A stretch of DNA of 64,000 nucleotides from Pomphorhynchus laevis (GCA_012934845.2 WNNJ02001540.1:62001-126000); one strand, 5' to 3'; positions 11,560 to 24,345 are shown, counted from the stretch's first letter. Notes: generated by a model not told the origin, from the sequence alone. Numbers and translations are program-made.

Positions 11560-12790
11560 GACCACTAAGCAAGAACACGCAAGACAGGAATAATTTAATA
11601 AAATGGACGACCTAAGGGTATATTTAAAGTTGGTTACAAGACCTTATATAAAGCGAAGTTGGGATGGGTTATGCACGAACCCTGCACAGCATATCAACGT
11701 GTGTTGATATGCTGTGCTAAAAATCGAGTAATAACATAAAGGGTCCGGAGCAAGATCAAGATCACTGCATATCGACTGGTCAGAAGAAGACGAATAGACC
11801 CACATTCGGAATTCGAATTAAGTTTAATTCAGTTAAATATTCGGTGAAAAAGAGTTTCGTCTACTTAAAAATGCATTGACCAAACAGTGTAGAAGAGATA
11901 ATAGTTTAAACTACCAGCTAAAGAGTTACCCATTCTTACAACCTCTGTCTTGGTAAAAGGCTTGTTGCGCTTAAGTGGATCTAGTGTGTGCTTGCTCATC
12001 TTTTTTACAATTATTAACAAGACTTCCGTTTTTATGGATAATTCGATATTGTTGGGCTGATGTTTGATTGTTAAAGCGGCAGATCTCTTATTAGAGGTTA
12101 GGAGGTCGGTGCAATATTGTTGTTGGATTGATATAAAAACATTTCAACTAGACATTAGTTGAAAATTTGTTCCATGTTATTCGAAACTAATTGAATTTTG
12201 CCTCAATGAGTCCTGTGGCCAGCCTCAGTACCTTCGAAAGAATCGAAGATAATTTCTCGTATGTTTAGTTAATTGAAATAATTAGTTTTTACTTCTTGCA
12301 TTTGATATCTCTTGATATCTTTGATATCTCAAACTCAACTTTATGTTTTTTGTTAAAAAAAAATATTTGAGTACTGCAGGTGACGTCACAGTGCTCTTAA
12401 AAAGAGCGATGTGACGTTTTCTATTTTTTATGTGTATCAGTCATTTGTTACATTTAAAACCTACAGAACGCTAAAAACTTCATACCCCATTTGTCTTTAG
12501 CTTGTCGAATAAGATTGCGTCTAATCTCAATGGCATTGTTCTATAAATTACTTTAATGGCTTCGTTATGAGTCCTCGAAGACACCTAAGTTGAGTAAATA
12601 TACAAAATATATTGTCCAACCAAAGGAAAATCACCGCATAAATATTTAGAAGAGAATAGAATATATTAATAAGGAATTATAATTTGGATATCATTGGTGA
12701 CATTATAATCAGAAGCTCTTCCGTGACGATTTCAGTAATTGTTATCGAAAATTCGATCAAATTAACATTTTAAATTCTTCCAATTCAAAA
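11560..12790. other. Unassigned stretch with a 15-bp-arm palindrome
   Basis: No gene is supported here. A perfect inverted repeat lies at 11684-11717 (GCACAGCATATCAAC, GTGT, then its complement), which would form a 15-bp hairpin. Composition is less AT-biased than the neighbouring introns, consistent with an eroded element. Confidence 0.4.
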
Positions 12791-12792
12791 AG

Positions 12793-12873
12793 ATATACAG
12801 TGAAGATACTGCTTCAGAAGATGCTTCACATTTCAAGCCTTATGCTATCAAAAAAATTGTTGAAGACTTTTAA
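12793..12873 (+). CDS. Candidate terminal exon, acidic tail
   Basis: After an acceptor-like TTCCAATTCAAAAAG, 26 sense codons and a TAA give an acidic, polar reading (SEDTASEDASHF, then KPYAIKKIVEDF). It is compositionally quite unlike the AT background and the transposons. AATAAA follows about 80 bp later. It could be the 3' exon of a + strand gene whose other exons I could not find. Family unknown. Confidence 0.35.
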   Translation: MYSEDTASEDASHFKPYAIKKIVEDF

Positions 12874-13359
12874 TCTATGATTTTTTAATGAATTTTCACG
12901 ATTTTGTTAAGGCTTGTTGATTGTTTATTAAATATTTGAGCATAGAATAAATATTTGAATATTACATGATATTAAATATTTGATTGAATAATATTAAATA
13001 TTTTAAAATAAATATTTGATAAATTAATAAAATTAATTAATTAAATAAATCAAAGAATTCCATTGATTGATTAGAAATTTACTACTTGTTCATCAGAATT
13101 GCGACCTTGTGAAATTTTAGTAAATAAAAATTACATCTTAATTATGGTAGAATTAATAAAATAACGTATTCAGTATTGCAAGATTGTCTTGATGTCTAGA
13201 TGTCTTCATCTAGACATTATAGCTGCGCCCGTTTCGTACGCAATTGACGAAACTTAAAGAAGTTTGCGTAACTACACCTGATGGCTTTCCTTGGTACGTT
13301 TGCTGGAACATGATAAAGACAAATCATAATTTGTTCGCGCAAAAGTATTGATGTCACCC

Positions 13360-14340
13360 TCATTGTTAAAATCGAAGAAAAGTTATTAAGAATTTTATTA
13401 ATTCTTAATAAAACCAATATTGATGATAAAGAAGGTATAGACATAGATATGAACAATAAATTAACATGAACTAAAACTACCATTAATTTATATCGTAAAG
13501 ATGACATATTTAAATTTACAAGAAACATATTTTTGCATGAGCATTCATGCATACCATATAATATGAAATATAATACATTAAATAATAAAATTTTAAGAAT
13601 TGCAACAATATGTAATGATATTGGCTTTCTTCAAAATCATTTAAATAATTTAATGGATACATATTTTAAACTAGGTTACTATAAAAATAACATCAAGCAG
13701 AAAATAGTAAAATATATAAATCCAATATATAAAATATATAGTACGCCTTATACAAATCTAGATTTATTACATATTAAAGAAGCGTTAGTAAAATTAATTA
13801 ATCTTATATTCGGAAAAGATATACATATATATGTTATAATAATTATAACGCCTATCTAACAAAAATTAAACCATCAAATAAATATAAATATATGGATAAA
13901 ATTGAATTAATAGAATCCTTAAATATTTTGATAAATCAAAATTATTTAAAAGCAGGGACATCTATATTTAGACAAGTAAAAGGTGTTCCAATGGGTGGTA
14001 ATAGTAGCCCAATTATAGCTGACTTGTTTTTAAGCTTTATATAATATGAATTTGTTCATAACTGTGTAAAAACTAAATCTAAACAATATAAATATATGAA
14101 ATACATGTTTCGATACATTGATGATATATGTGTATTTAATTCTAATAATTTTTATTCAATTAGTGAGCACATTTATCCAGAAAGCCTTATTCTTAACAAA
14201 ACCAATATTAATGATAAAGAAGGTATATATCTAGATATAAATATTAAATTAACATTAACTAAAACTACTATTTATTTATATCGTAAAGATGACATATTTA
14301 AATTAACAAAACAATTAACACACGTTTGTTTTTTAATAAT
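13360..14340 (+). mobile_element. PLE pair joined out of order
   Basis: 13410-13725 is the C-terminal part of a PLE RT protein (LYRKDDIFKF, then FLHEHSCIPYN, then LGYYKNNIKQKI). At about 13725 it runs straight into an N-terminal palm segment (TPYTNLDL, then EALVKLINLIFGK) without the 3' end that normally separates copies. The second copy continues through a GVPMGGNSSPIIADL region (~13980) and FRYIDDICVF (14107) to about 14335. Several reading-frame breaks show it is dead. The order suggests a collapsed tandem pair. Confidence 0.7.
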
Positions 14341-15345
14341 CAGATCAGATAACTGAGTAAACAATAACAGATAAATATTGAATAAATATAAGATTTTATA
14401 CAATTTATATCAAGTTAACATAAAAAATATGTTTCGATATATTGATGATAATATGTGTATTTAAATCTAATAATTTTTATTCAATTAGCGAACAAATTTA
14501 TCCAACTAGCCTTGTTCTTAACAAAACTAATATTGATGATAAAAACGGTATATGTCTAGATATGAACATTAAATTAACATCAATTAAAACTATTTTTAAT
14601 TTTATCGTAAAGATGACATATTTAAATGTACAAGAAATATATTTGATAAATATATATTTAAAACTAGGTCACTTTAAAAATAAAATCAAACAGAAAATAG
14701 TTAAATATATAAAGCAACAAAATATTATTAAAAACAAATTTTAACTTTTAAGCGGAAAATGTATAAATTAATATTCAATTTATAAATATGACAAACAAAT
14801 TTATTCAGTTAGCATCATTCTTAATAAATCCAATATTGATGATAAAGAATTTATATATTTATATATATAACAAATATATCTAAATTATATAAAGATATAA
14901 AATATATTTTTCGATATATTGATGATATATGTGTATCTAATTGGAATAAATTTTATTTAATAAACAAACGAATTTATCCAGGTAGCATCATTCCTAATAA
15001 AACCAATATTAATTATCAAGAAGGTATATATCTAGATATAAATATGAACATAATTTATTATAAAAAAATATATCTAAATTATATAAAGATATGAAATATA
15101 TGTTTCGATATATTGATGATATATGTGTATTAAACTATAATAATTTGTATTTAATAAGCGATCAAATGTATTCAGGTAGCCTCATTCTTAATAAATCCAA
15201 TATTAATAAAGAAGAAGGTGTATATCTAAATATAAAAATTAAATTAACATCAATTAAAACTACTTTTTATTTATATCGTAACGATGACATATTTAAATTT
15301 ACAAAAAAGCAATGACTCCGATAGACTCGGTTAATTGATCTGATT
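14338..15345 (+). mobile_element. PLE RT catalytic segment repeated in tandem
   Basis: The segment encoding FRYIDDICV (RT motif C, the metal-binding YIDD) recurs near 14431, 14909 and 15103, besides the copy at 14107. The last two repeats begin with the same AAATATATCTAAATTATATAAAGATAT leader and run into the GSLILNKTNI region. The first repeat follows a 3' terminal block (14338-14425). A reverse-oriented terminal block (GACTCGGTTAATTGATC) closes the cluster near 15320. No copy is complete. Confidence 0.65.
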
Positions 15346-15456
15346 ATTTGTATATAAACATCATGTTTCACAAATTATACAGCGATCAAGAACAGATTAT
15401 TATAGAAAATATAATTCTAATCATACGAATAACGTACCTGAAACAGCAGTTCACAG

Positions 15457-15660
15457 CTTTCAATCATTAAAGCTAGTACCGAAGATGATTGTGAAAGGTC
15501 AGATTTTGAAAAAGCACACTTGGACTTATTTTTTGAAATTGGAAGTAATAAAGTAGGAGCGAAAATTATTGCCAAATTGATTGAATTCATTTTATTTCCA
15601 GAAACCTGTAAATATTTTTACCAAGAGTATAGTGAACGAGGAAACAGTATTAACTACTAA
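15457..15660 (+). CDS. Candidate terminal exon, unknown protein
   Basis: A clear coding frame follows acceptors at 15456 (TTCACAG) or 15472 (ATTAAAG) and runs to TAA at 15658-15660. The reading has an acidic start (STEDDCERSDFEKAH), an amphipathic middle (LFFEIGSNKVGAKIIAKLI) and a tail CKYFYQEYSERGNSINY. AATAAA appears at about 15712. It begins within 120 bp of PLE debris, so the preceding exon must lie beyond the element cluster. No family recognised; the coding call is better supported than any identity. Confidence 0.5.
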   Translation, partial: LSIIKASTEDDCERSDFEKAHLDLFFEIGSNKVGAKIIAKLIEFILFPETCKYFYQEYSERGNSINY

Positions 15661-16019
15661 AGATAATAATAACTAATACTAACTTAATCTTTATTTTTCT
15701 TCAATCAAACTTGAATAAATCGAAAAAATTTCAATCTAATTCAATTTCACAGAATATCTGTGATTTCTAGACTAACAACATTATAATTTCAACAATAAAA
15801 ACTTCAAAACAAACATTTTTTGTCAAAATAGTTTTTGAAATAAAAAATTTCAAAGCAAAAGCGAATTTGCGATTCGCTTTTCAAAGCAAAAACAAATAAA
15901 ATTGAAAAATTGATAAAATTACTCAATTTTTACACATTTTATTATTAACTAAGATAAATAATTATCAATTTAAATTAATTTTAAATTTATCAATACATAT
16001 ATTTTAATAATATATTCTG

Positions 16020-17285
16020 TCACCCAATGAAATACGAATATTAAACTGTGTATCTATATCTGCATCCATTATTCAACATAAAAGAGTATTACAAGGCAAC
16101 TCACTTAGCCCTCTCCTCTTCTCACTGTTTATCGGAGACCTGTACTCATTTAAAAAAGACGTCTACAAAGTCCAAAATCCTTATTTTTGCCAATAATCTT
16201 CTGATAATCTGCGAATGTACTACAATTTTACAGACTCTACTTGACCAACTTTATGTATATTGTTTGCAAAACGACCTCAATGTCAACACATTAAGAACAA
16301 AAGCCATAAAATTTCGTCGTTGTGGTCGCATAGCCCGAACCGACAAGTTATCATTAAACAATCAACGCATGTAATTCGTAAACTCCTATAAATATCTTAG
16401 TGTTCATCTAACCTCTGCTTGGTCATTTCGTTTGCACTTGAAACAATAAGTTTGTAAGATCATCTCGTCAACTTTCGCTTTTAGGAAACTGTCTAGTTTA
16501 TATTTACAAGGTGCACTTCATTTCTTTAAAGTGATGCTATAACCCATGATTACTTATGAGCTTCCCGTCATCTGGTCTGACTTTTCGATTTGCAATTTCA
16601 AACAACTTGACTCCTGTAAATGGCGCTTTGTCAATAAAGTATACGGCTTGTCACTTAAAATTCACTCTACTCCACTTTCTATTCTAACGTAAATCCGACC
16701 ATTATCAATAGACTACCAACAACGTATTTGCTTATCAAAATCACCGGTATTCCAACAGCACTTCCAGGAGTTAACAGAAAAGATTAATACCGTTGATCTT
16801 GAAATAACCACAGCAGCACTCTATTACAACCTCTTTGGCAACAACCTCAAGCCACCAAAAGACCTATCATCGTTCGCGCCTACCTTCACGGTTATCACGA
16901 TAAGCTGTGCACTACCACATTACATGTCATGAATGTTTAATATGTTGTCGCTGCAAATTTTGTAATCTACAATGTTCACCTATCTCTCATGTATTCTCTT
17001 GTCCAATTCTTTCAACAATTCCTCTTCGTAAAATCGATTCAATACCTGTAGATTCAACAATAATCAATTAACATTTACACGCAATCTGATGCTATAAAAA
17101 CGCCTTCAAGTCAAAGTCAACGATCCTACAAGTAAAATTTCACCCCTTAGTCGTGATTAATATTTTAAATATGTTGCTTTTAATTTATGTAATTCCTGTA
17201 ACTTTCGCTATCAGCCCCAAGCCGAGAGGCTGCAGTGGTCATTAATAAATAACTTCTCAGACTATTAATAATATAATAATATATT
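16020..17285 (+). mobile_element. LINE 3' half, zinc-knuckle family, copy 1
   Basis: This 5'-truncated LINE starts inside RT motif B (QGNSLSPLLF, about 16095). It continues through the RT thumb (open frame 16048-16374 plus shifted frames) and a C-terminal Cys-rich segment near 16925-16995 (CRCKFCNLQC then H and C). The 3' UTR ends in TTCTCAGACTATTAATAATATAATA. Two other copies of the family lie at 19.7-23.3 kb (minus) and 23.5-24.3 kb (plus). Many frame breaks; dead. The clade is likely within the I/Jockey/R1 group because of the C-terminal zinc knuckle, but is not certain. Confidence 0.7.
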
Positions 17286-17289
17286 TAAT

Positions 17290-19705
17290 TATATATACCT
17301 TACATAACATGTCAATGGATAAAACAGAATATCTTCTACGTTTCGTTCTCTTCTTGATCTGGTTTTGTCTGCTCCAGGACATATTGTCACTAGCATTAAT
17401 CACTTGGATCCAGTTGGTTATTCTGATCATGTCACCTTATTAATAGATCTTTGACTTAGTATCCATATCTATAATTCCTGTGTTAACAAATTCAACCCTT
17501 TTAAAGCCGACTACAACAAAATAAAGGAGTTCCTTTCTACCGTTTGGTGGTCTAATGCTTATATCGTGGGTATTGATCCCGACTGGCTGTTTTTCAAAGA
17601 CACCTTGTATTCAGTACGTACCCGCTACGCCTTAATTGTACGTCAAACTGACGTCGGCGTATCTCATCGTTGGTTTAATCGAGAACTCAAACAAGCACTG
17701 GCTCAGCAACGCAAGGCATTTTGTAATTATAAAGCAGGTAACTCTAGTTTTGAGCAATACCGACAGTATAGAAACAGAGTTACATCCTTGAAGAGACGAA
17801 CGAGAGTCATCTTTGAAAATAATGTATCCGAACGATGTCGTCGTGACCCTGGCTCACTCTTCAAGTACAATTCACCAAGAAAACGTATAGCTAACACGTT
17901 CTACTCTATTCTCGACAGCCAAGGAGATTTGGTATTGGACTCAAAGGAAATTGCGAATGTATTCGGCACACACTTCACATCGCTGAATTAGTCACTGAAT
18001 GCTTCACCGCAAATAACTGACAGTTTGTATTGTTTGGTAGCTAATACTACTTCTGACCTTGATAACTTCATTAGACCTGACTTAGTGTACAGCGAGTTGT
18101 CCCGTCTGAAATGCACATTAAGTGCTGGTCCGGATCTATTGCCGTCAGCATATCTTCGCAACCTAGCTGACACTATATATCTACCTCTATATAATATCTT
18201 CTTTGCAACACTCGTGCTAGGAAAGATCCCCTCAGACTGGAAGCGCTTTCTTATCTGCCCAATATTAAAACAGGGGTCTCGTTCTGACATCGGTAACTGC
18301 AGACCGATTAGCCTCACATGTGTCTACTGTCGCGTACTGGGACGCTTACTTCTGCGAAAAGTCACCACTAACCTAGAAACGAACCATATCCTCGCCATTG
18401 AACAACATGGTTTTCGGAAAGGTCATTCAACGCTAACGAATTTGTTGTTATCCCACGATAGCTGGACCAGATATTATGATTATGGCATTCCGGTTGATGC
18501 CATCTTCTTCGACTTCTCTAAGGCATTTGATACAGTCCTTTATGTTAATTTAATTCAAAGACTGCGCAAAATCCACATTGATGAGTGTTTAGTTCGCTGG
18601 ATTATTGAATTTCTGTCTGACCGTCATTGCTTCGTAAGGGTATACGACGAATTATCTGATCGCTTCCATACAAATCTTTGAGTACATCAAAGAACTATAC
18701 TCGGTCCAATTCTTTTCAGCATATACATTAACGACCTCATTCCTAAACTTAGATATAAGTGTGTTCTTTATGCTGATGATTTAAAAATCTGGCGCCCCGT
18801 AGTTTTGAACTCGGATGTAGACATCTTGCAGTATGATATTAACACCATAAATGATTAATCGATATTGAACAGGTTAAAATTCAATTTGAAAAAGTGTGGC
18901 TGCATTTACATATCAAGACGTCCGGCCGAGTCAGCTCATATTTATCAAATAAACATCAGTGTTATTCTTGGGACGAACTCATACAAGGATTTAGGTGTTT
19001 ATGTATGTTCTAACATATCGAATTGTTTACATACTGACACTACATGTTCCAAAGTAAGAAGAGTCATCGACCTGATTTGCCGAGCTCTTGTTCATATTGA
19101 CATATCATGCTTCAAAACCATCTCACAAGCACTTATTTTGAGCATACTCCTATATGCTTCGCCGGCCTGTTACCTAATCACCTTACGAGAACGCAATAAT
19201 CTAGAGCCTGTCTCCCGATCAGCAACTAAAATGGTAAAAGTGGTTAGATATATGGAATATCAGGATCGGCTCTCGAGTTTGGGAATGATATCACTTCGAT
19301 ATCTGCGCAACAAGGCGGACCTGTGCCTAGCCTGGCAGATTTTACACGACAATCGCCATCCACTCGGATCGCTAATGCATACGCGTGATATAACCTCATT
19401 TCGTGGTCATCAGTTCATGATAGAAACACAACGATTACGCTACAAACGAACGTCCCTATACTTCCAGCGAATCGTTAATACTTGAAACCAACTTGCTGAT
19501 TCAACAGTTGCATCCTCGAATCTGGCTTCGTTTAAACGAAATCTAGATGAAGATCCCTTCTTGAAGATGAAGACCGAGTCAGAGGACATATGAATGGTAG
19601 CAAGTACCTTCTACATTAACTTTTTCTAAATTTACTTTTTCTGATTGTGAAGCAACTTGTAATGAGCCTTGCTGCTCACTTTGTTGTCTATTGATAATAA
19701 TAATC
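17290..19705 (+). mobile_element. CR1/Jockey-like LINE, EN end to 3' tail
   Basis: The element begins in the C-terminal part of an APE endonuclease (GYSDHVTLLI near 17420). The linker follows (17566-17991, WFNRELKQAL), then RT: GFRKGHSTLTNLL (~18410), motif A FFDFSKAFDT (~18507) and motif C LYADDLKIW (~18770). The C-terminus is an open frame at 18865-19485. The GVPQGT box is changed to a stop plus VHQRT at ~18682, and stops near 17991 and 18858 also break it, so only about three or four lesions separate the RT frames. The tail TTGATAATAATAAT meets the next LINE tail to tail. Confidence 0.8.
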
Positions 19706-22700
19706 TGAGAGAATTAATTATAAAACCTCTTTTGCCACCGGCAGTGAGGATATTTAGACCAAGCTGAAATTCAAATCAAATCATAGTTTTTCCAGCTGCA
19801 ATAGAGTTAATGCTTTGAGGTGGATGCATTTCTTGTAATGATTGATATCCTTACACGAAGAAATACAAAAGCGGTAAATGCATGTGGAATCGTGATTGTG
19901 GCACGGCAGCCTATTTCGACAATAATGATAATGTAGCCTATCTATAGATGCCCGCATAATTACAGCTCTTTTCTGTTTACTGGTCCCGTTCAGCCAAATG
20001 CAAGGATAAAGAATTGCTGGCGTGTGCTGGTACTTCTTATTAATTAAGCTTTGCTCCACTGTCCATCTAGACATGTACTCCTCCCATGCAGTGGTAGATG
20101 GCAAATCAAACCGTTGCATTAATAATTTAGATAGTGGGCTTTGTTTGGTCAGGCAAGCTAAAATAGTCGAGGAAACTTTTATCGAGATTCCGAAATACTT
20201 CTTTAAAAACACCCAACAAGTGCGGTCAAACTGACGAAAATTGTTAACTGTTATGTCTATCCAAAACAATTGGATACCGTAACTTATTATGGGTGAGAAT
20301 AGAATATCGATGTAACGTTTAGCTGTTTCAAAAGTTGATGAACCCAGAAGACGCACCGAATGAATTATACTAAATACTTTGCAAAACACGTTCTCAATAT
20401 GATCGCTAAACGTCCAACGTGATGTTAGCGTTATACCCAAATAGCAAAACTGTGTGGCAAATTTGATTGATTCACTTCCATATATCAACTGATCATTTTG
20501 AAATAGATTACTTCGTGATTTTAGCTTTCTGACAATTGACTTCAATCAGATTTATCGAAACAGTATGTACGTAAATAGTACATGCATGTTTGTATCTCCT
20601 TTAAATTAGTGGAAAATATAACTAAGTCATCAACATAGAGTAAACAACGAGTTCCCTTAACCAAGATTGTTTGTGGCAAATCAGAGATGAGAATACCAAA
20701 CAATAGTGGACTAATGGGATCGCCTTGTAATACAACTCGATTTTGAATTATACCGTCGGATTGTCGAACTCCGTCAAAAATATAAATATAATACGGTGAT
20801 AACATTTCATTGAGTACATGTTTTATTTCACCTCGCAAATTCAGAAACCTATCGATCTTTCTTAGAATGAGATGTATATATAATGAGTCGAATGCTTTCT
20901 CGAAATCGACGAATACCGCGTTTCTTAGAAGGAGATGTCTATCTACTGAGTCGAATGCTTTCTCGAAATCGACGTATACCGCATACAAAGGTTTTCCTTG
21001 CTCTCTTGCGTTTATAACTGCTTCTCTGAGTATTCGCATGGCCGACGTTGTCGAAAAATTTGCACGAAATCCGTGCTGTTCTATAGGTAAAAAATGTTCG
21101 ACATATTGCCCGAGCCGACGAGTTATAATCGATGAATAGAGTTTGTATGCTTGGCTAAGAATTGATATGCCTCGATATGAATTCGTGTTATATGGATTAC
21201 CCTTACCTTTATAGAGCAGTTTTAACTGGACTTTTTTCCATACCTTTATAAAAGGAGCACCCACTGTTATTCTATTGAATTATAACAGCCAAAAATTATA
21301 GAAAATGTGAAATGACTGTCTTATCTGTTCACATAAAATCATGTCATAACCCAAAGCTTTGCGTGGCTTCATTCTATATAAAGCTGACCTCAATTCTTCT
21401 TGCTCAATATATGAGTTCAATATATTTATGTCTCCAAGAAATCTTGCACCTGTTATACACGAGGTAGTGTTTTGACGGTTGTTAATGTTTAATTTATTAG
21501 GAGTTGATAGTGCACTGAAAAGGCTTGTGAAATGCGTAACCCACGTCAAAATAGGGATGCTGATAATTTGTTTAGATTTCTTCCGAGATGGATCTAGTTT
21601 CCACGGCATCAACTTTGCTGTTGACAAAATACGTTAATCTTCCCTAATCTGCCTTTCATGTTTTATTGACTTAATTTTAGATCTCAGCAACCCTTTAATA
21701 CATTATACTAATTAATGTATTTCATTCCATACGATTTTTGTAAGTAGGCTTTCTTTAAAATTTTACGTAATTTACAAACTGATGGATCTTGTATAATATG
21801 AATTGACTGGAGTATTCTATTTTGTTTACATGCATGAAACAACACATCTGCTAAATTCCAAAATGCGACCACTAACGATTCACACCACAAATCTGTATAT
21901 ACCTTTGTAATCACGTCATGCGTAATAAGATCAAGATGAAGAATCATATTTAAACCCAAATTTCCATTGCCATGCAAGATATCCGTAGGCTGAAACTCAA
22001 ATTCCACAATAACTAACTGGTGCTTACGAACCAAGTACCGTGCTGAATCAATGTCTACTTTCGTACAAAGGTTTTTAGTTATATCTTCTCTCCATTGTGA
22101 AAAACGTTTAGGATTGAATGGAGTAAAATGACGGTAGTGATTCATGGCAGACAGAAAATGTCTCTAGCAATACGAGAATATCAAACTCGTTCAAATAAGA
22201 AACTATACCTGTATTAATGAGATAGTGTACACCCTCTACATTGTAAAGCAACAGCCTGATCTGCTATATGGGGCTATGATCTGGGAGATACCTTTTTACC
22301 TGATCAGTAATCTTGGTTTGTCATATATCACGGGACTGAACTTGAGTCTCAACTTCTAATGTTTGCGTTTCATCAAGGCTAGGCATAACCTGCTTGACTG
22401 CAGAAGTTGTCTTGCTTGTTGTTAGCGTTATTACCCTACTGCCTCTAATTACATAACGTTTAGTGGGATCTGATTTCTTTCGCTCAATCTACTCATTTAG
22501 CAACTGTCTTTGTTCCTGATGCTCGAGCTTCGATAAATCTTGAGATAAATATACTTTATTAAAGCGATCAGAATTTTAAGCTCAAAAGATGATCTTAGAG
22601 TGGATTCTATATGAGTGATGTTTGTCTTTACTCTTACTCAAGGCAGCGATTTCGTATAACTAGCTATGAGCTGATATCAATCCATACTATTATTGGTTAA

Positions 22701-23345
22701 TGGGCAACCAATTGCCTCAAAGAGATCAGTGACAACTTTAACGTCATTTTCATTTGAACGCGAGTTCCTAATTATCAAGTTCGATGCCCTAGCACTTTCC
22801 CTATTGAGAGAGCTTGTCAGCTTGGAGTATGATTTGTCTTCCTTCAACGAACCCACATTAGAACCAAATGCATAGGAAGCCTGTTTATTAATGCAACGGT
22901 TAAGAGATGAATTGACAGAATCGTTAATCAATTGATGCATACGCGATTTGTAAGTCCAGCAATTAACTGACTTTTCATCCACTCTCAATTTACATAAGAG
23001 TCTGCATTTGCAGCACAAAATCCACAGAGGTAATCTTGAGCTAGCATATCTATGGACAATCTTCTTGGAAGGATAACATTCGTGTAAACCGCAATTTTCT
23101 TCAGTACATTTCATTTCCACGGTAATAGTTTCTTGAATCAATAAATTTTGGATATCTTTTTTATCTGAATTGTTCGTCAAGATGTCTGTTGTTAGACATT
23201 TTAAATTTAAAAGTTGCGGTTGTATTGATTATTCACGGTTCGAACATCTACGTGCACAGCAATTGATGCACACTTTACCGTTTCTAACGCATATACATCC
23301 TTTGAATACCGCAGTCTGTCCATTAGATGGTCAGCATCTCTTGTT
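19700..23345 (-). mobile_element. LINE, zinc-knuckle family, longest copy
   Basis: On the minus strand it reads from a Cys-rich N-terminus near 23.3 kb (CICVRNGKVCINCCARRC). An ORF1-like frame with more cysteines follows (23180-22677), then an APE endonuclease start near 22200 (YLNEFDILVLLETF), apparently missing much of the domain. RT frames are at 21627-21280 and 21264-20542 (HGFRANFSTTSA, VDFEKAFDS, GDPISPLLF, LYVDDLVIF). A C-terminal frame (20545-19781) carries zinc-knuckle cysteines near 19900. A 63-bp in-frame duplication repeats RT motif A. The 3' UTR ends near 19700 in the family tail. Moderately broken. Confidence 0.8.
20885..20973 (-). repeat. 63-bp in-frame duplication of RT motif A
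   Basis: GAGTCGAATGCTTTCTCGAA recurs at 20885 and 20948, inside a 63-bp (21-codon) tandem duplication. The LINE reading frame therefore contains VDFEKAFDS twice, once as YAVYVDFEKAFDSVDRHLL and again as AVFVDFEKAFDSLYIHLIL. The repeats differ at several third and other positions, so the duplication is not brand new, yet the frame through it stayed open. Confidence 0.75.
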
Positions 23346-23519
23346 CGCAGATTGATTGGTCATTATTCGAAATAGGTTGTATATTTTTCGTTAAAAATTT
23401 TTCATGTAATATTTATCTAAGAATACTCAGTGATTTGATCTGAAAGTGTAAGTAATTAGTTATCAAGAATGTTTAAACTAATAATACTTAATTATTAATA
23501 ATATAATTATTAATTATTT

Positions 23520-24345
23520 AAATTCGAAATGGACATTCTCGAAACATATTTCCAACAAGTGTGTCAAGGCAACTGAAAGAATGTATTCCTTCAGAAACAT
23601 AGGTAATTTGTCCTTCGACGGTGCCCTAAAATTCTTTAAGGTGATGATCCTTCCTATATTGACATATGGTATTCAGGCGATCTGGCTTGATCTTACTACT
23701 GCTAATTTCCGCAAATTTGATTCGCTTCAATGGAGGTATATTAAACGTATCACAGGGCTCTCACCCATGACCTCTTCGACATTAGTGTCAGCGTTATCTC
23801 AACTCTCATCGTGTGCGTATACCTTTGCAAATTCGTTTAATCTGCCTATAACACCGGCACTCTCGATCCATCTCAGCAATACGCAGATTTCTGTTGCAAA
23901 ACTTGATCCTGCTATTTATTGCACTCCGGTATTTCTTCAGAATAATTGGAAAATGCCATTTAATGCAAACCGACCGCTTGTTTGGAGAATATCTACTCAT
24001 GGTTACCATGACAAATTTTGTATGATCAGGTTGCCTTGTCATTCAAGAAATTCTGACTGTTACTGTCGTTTCTGTGGACTTTCATGTTGTGACCTTCTCC
24101 ATCTGTTTTCATGTTCAGTTCTTTCTACATGGAGTTTGCGCAAAGTAGATTCGATATCGTCATTTCGTAACGTTCCCACAACTTCTGCACACTTTTCGTC
24201 CTCGTGATGGATGACGACTAGCTCGATAAGTACAATAATAAGCTGACATTTTTGTATATAAATTGACTGTATTTTCTACCTCCATCGCTTACAAGCGGAA
24301 GTGAGGAAAATAAAATTTCTCAGATAATTATTAATTATTAATCTT
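23520..24345 (+). mobile_element. LINE 3' end, zinc-knuckle family, copy 3
   Basis: A 5'-truncated copy begins in the RT thumb, and its frame 23581-24207 is open for 208 codons. It reads ILPILTYGIQAIWLDLTTAN, as in the 20.4-kb copy, and ends in a C-terminal finger (CYCRFCGLSCCDLLHLFSC). The 3' UTR finishes GAGGAAAATAAAATTTCTCAGATAATTATTAAT. This has the usual form of an aborted reverse-transcription insertion. Of the three copies its C-terminal frame is the best preserved, suggesting it is the youngest. Confidence 0.75.

Noticed and set aside
20810-21139. Plus-strand 109-residue Ser/Arg-rich ORF
   Set aside because: Antisense of the LINE RT frame. It mirrors the duplicated motif A and has no family resemblance.
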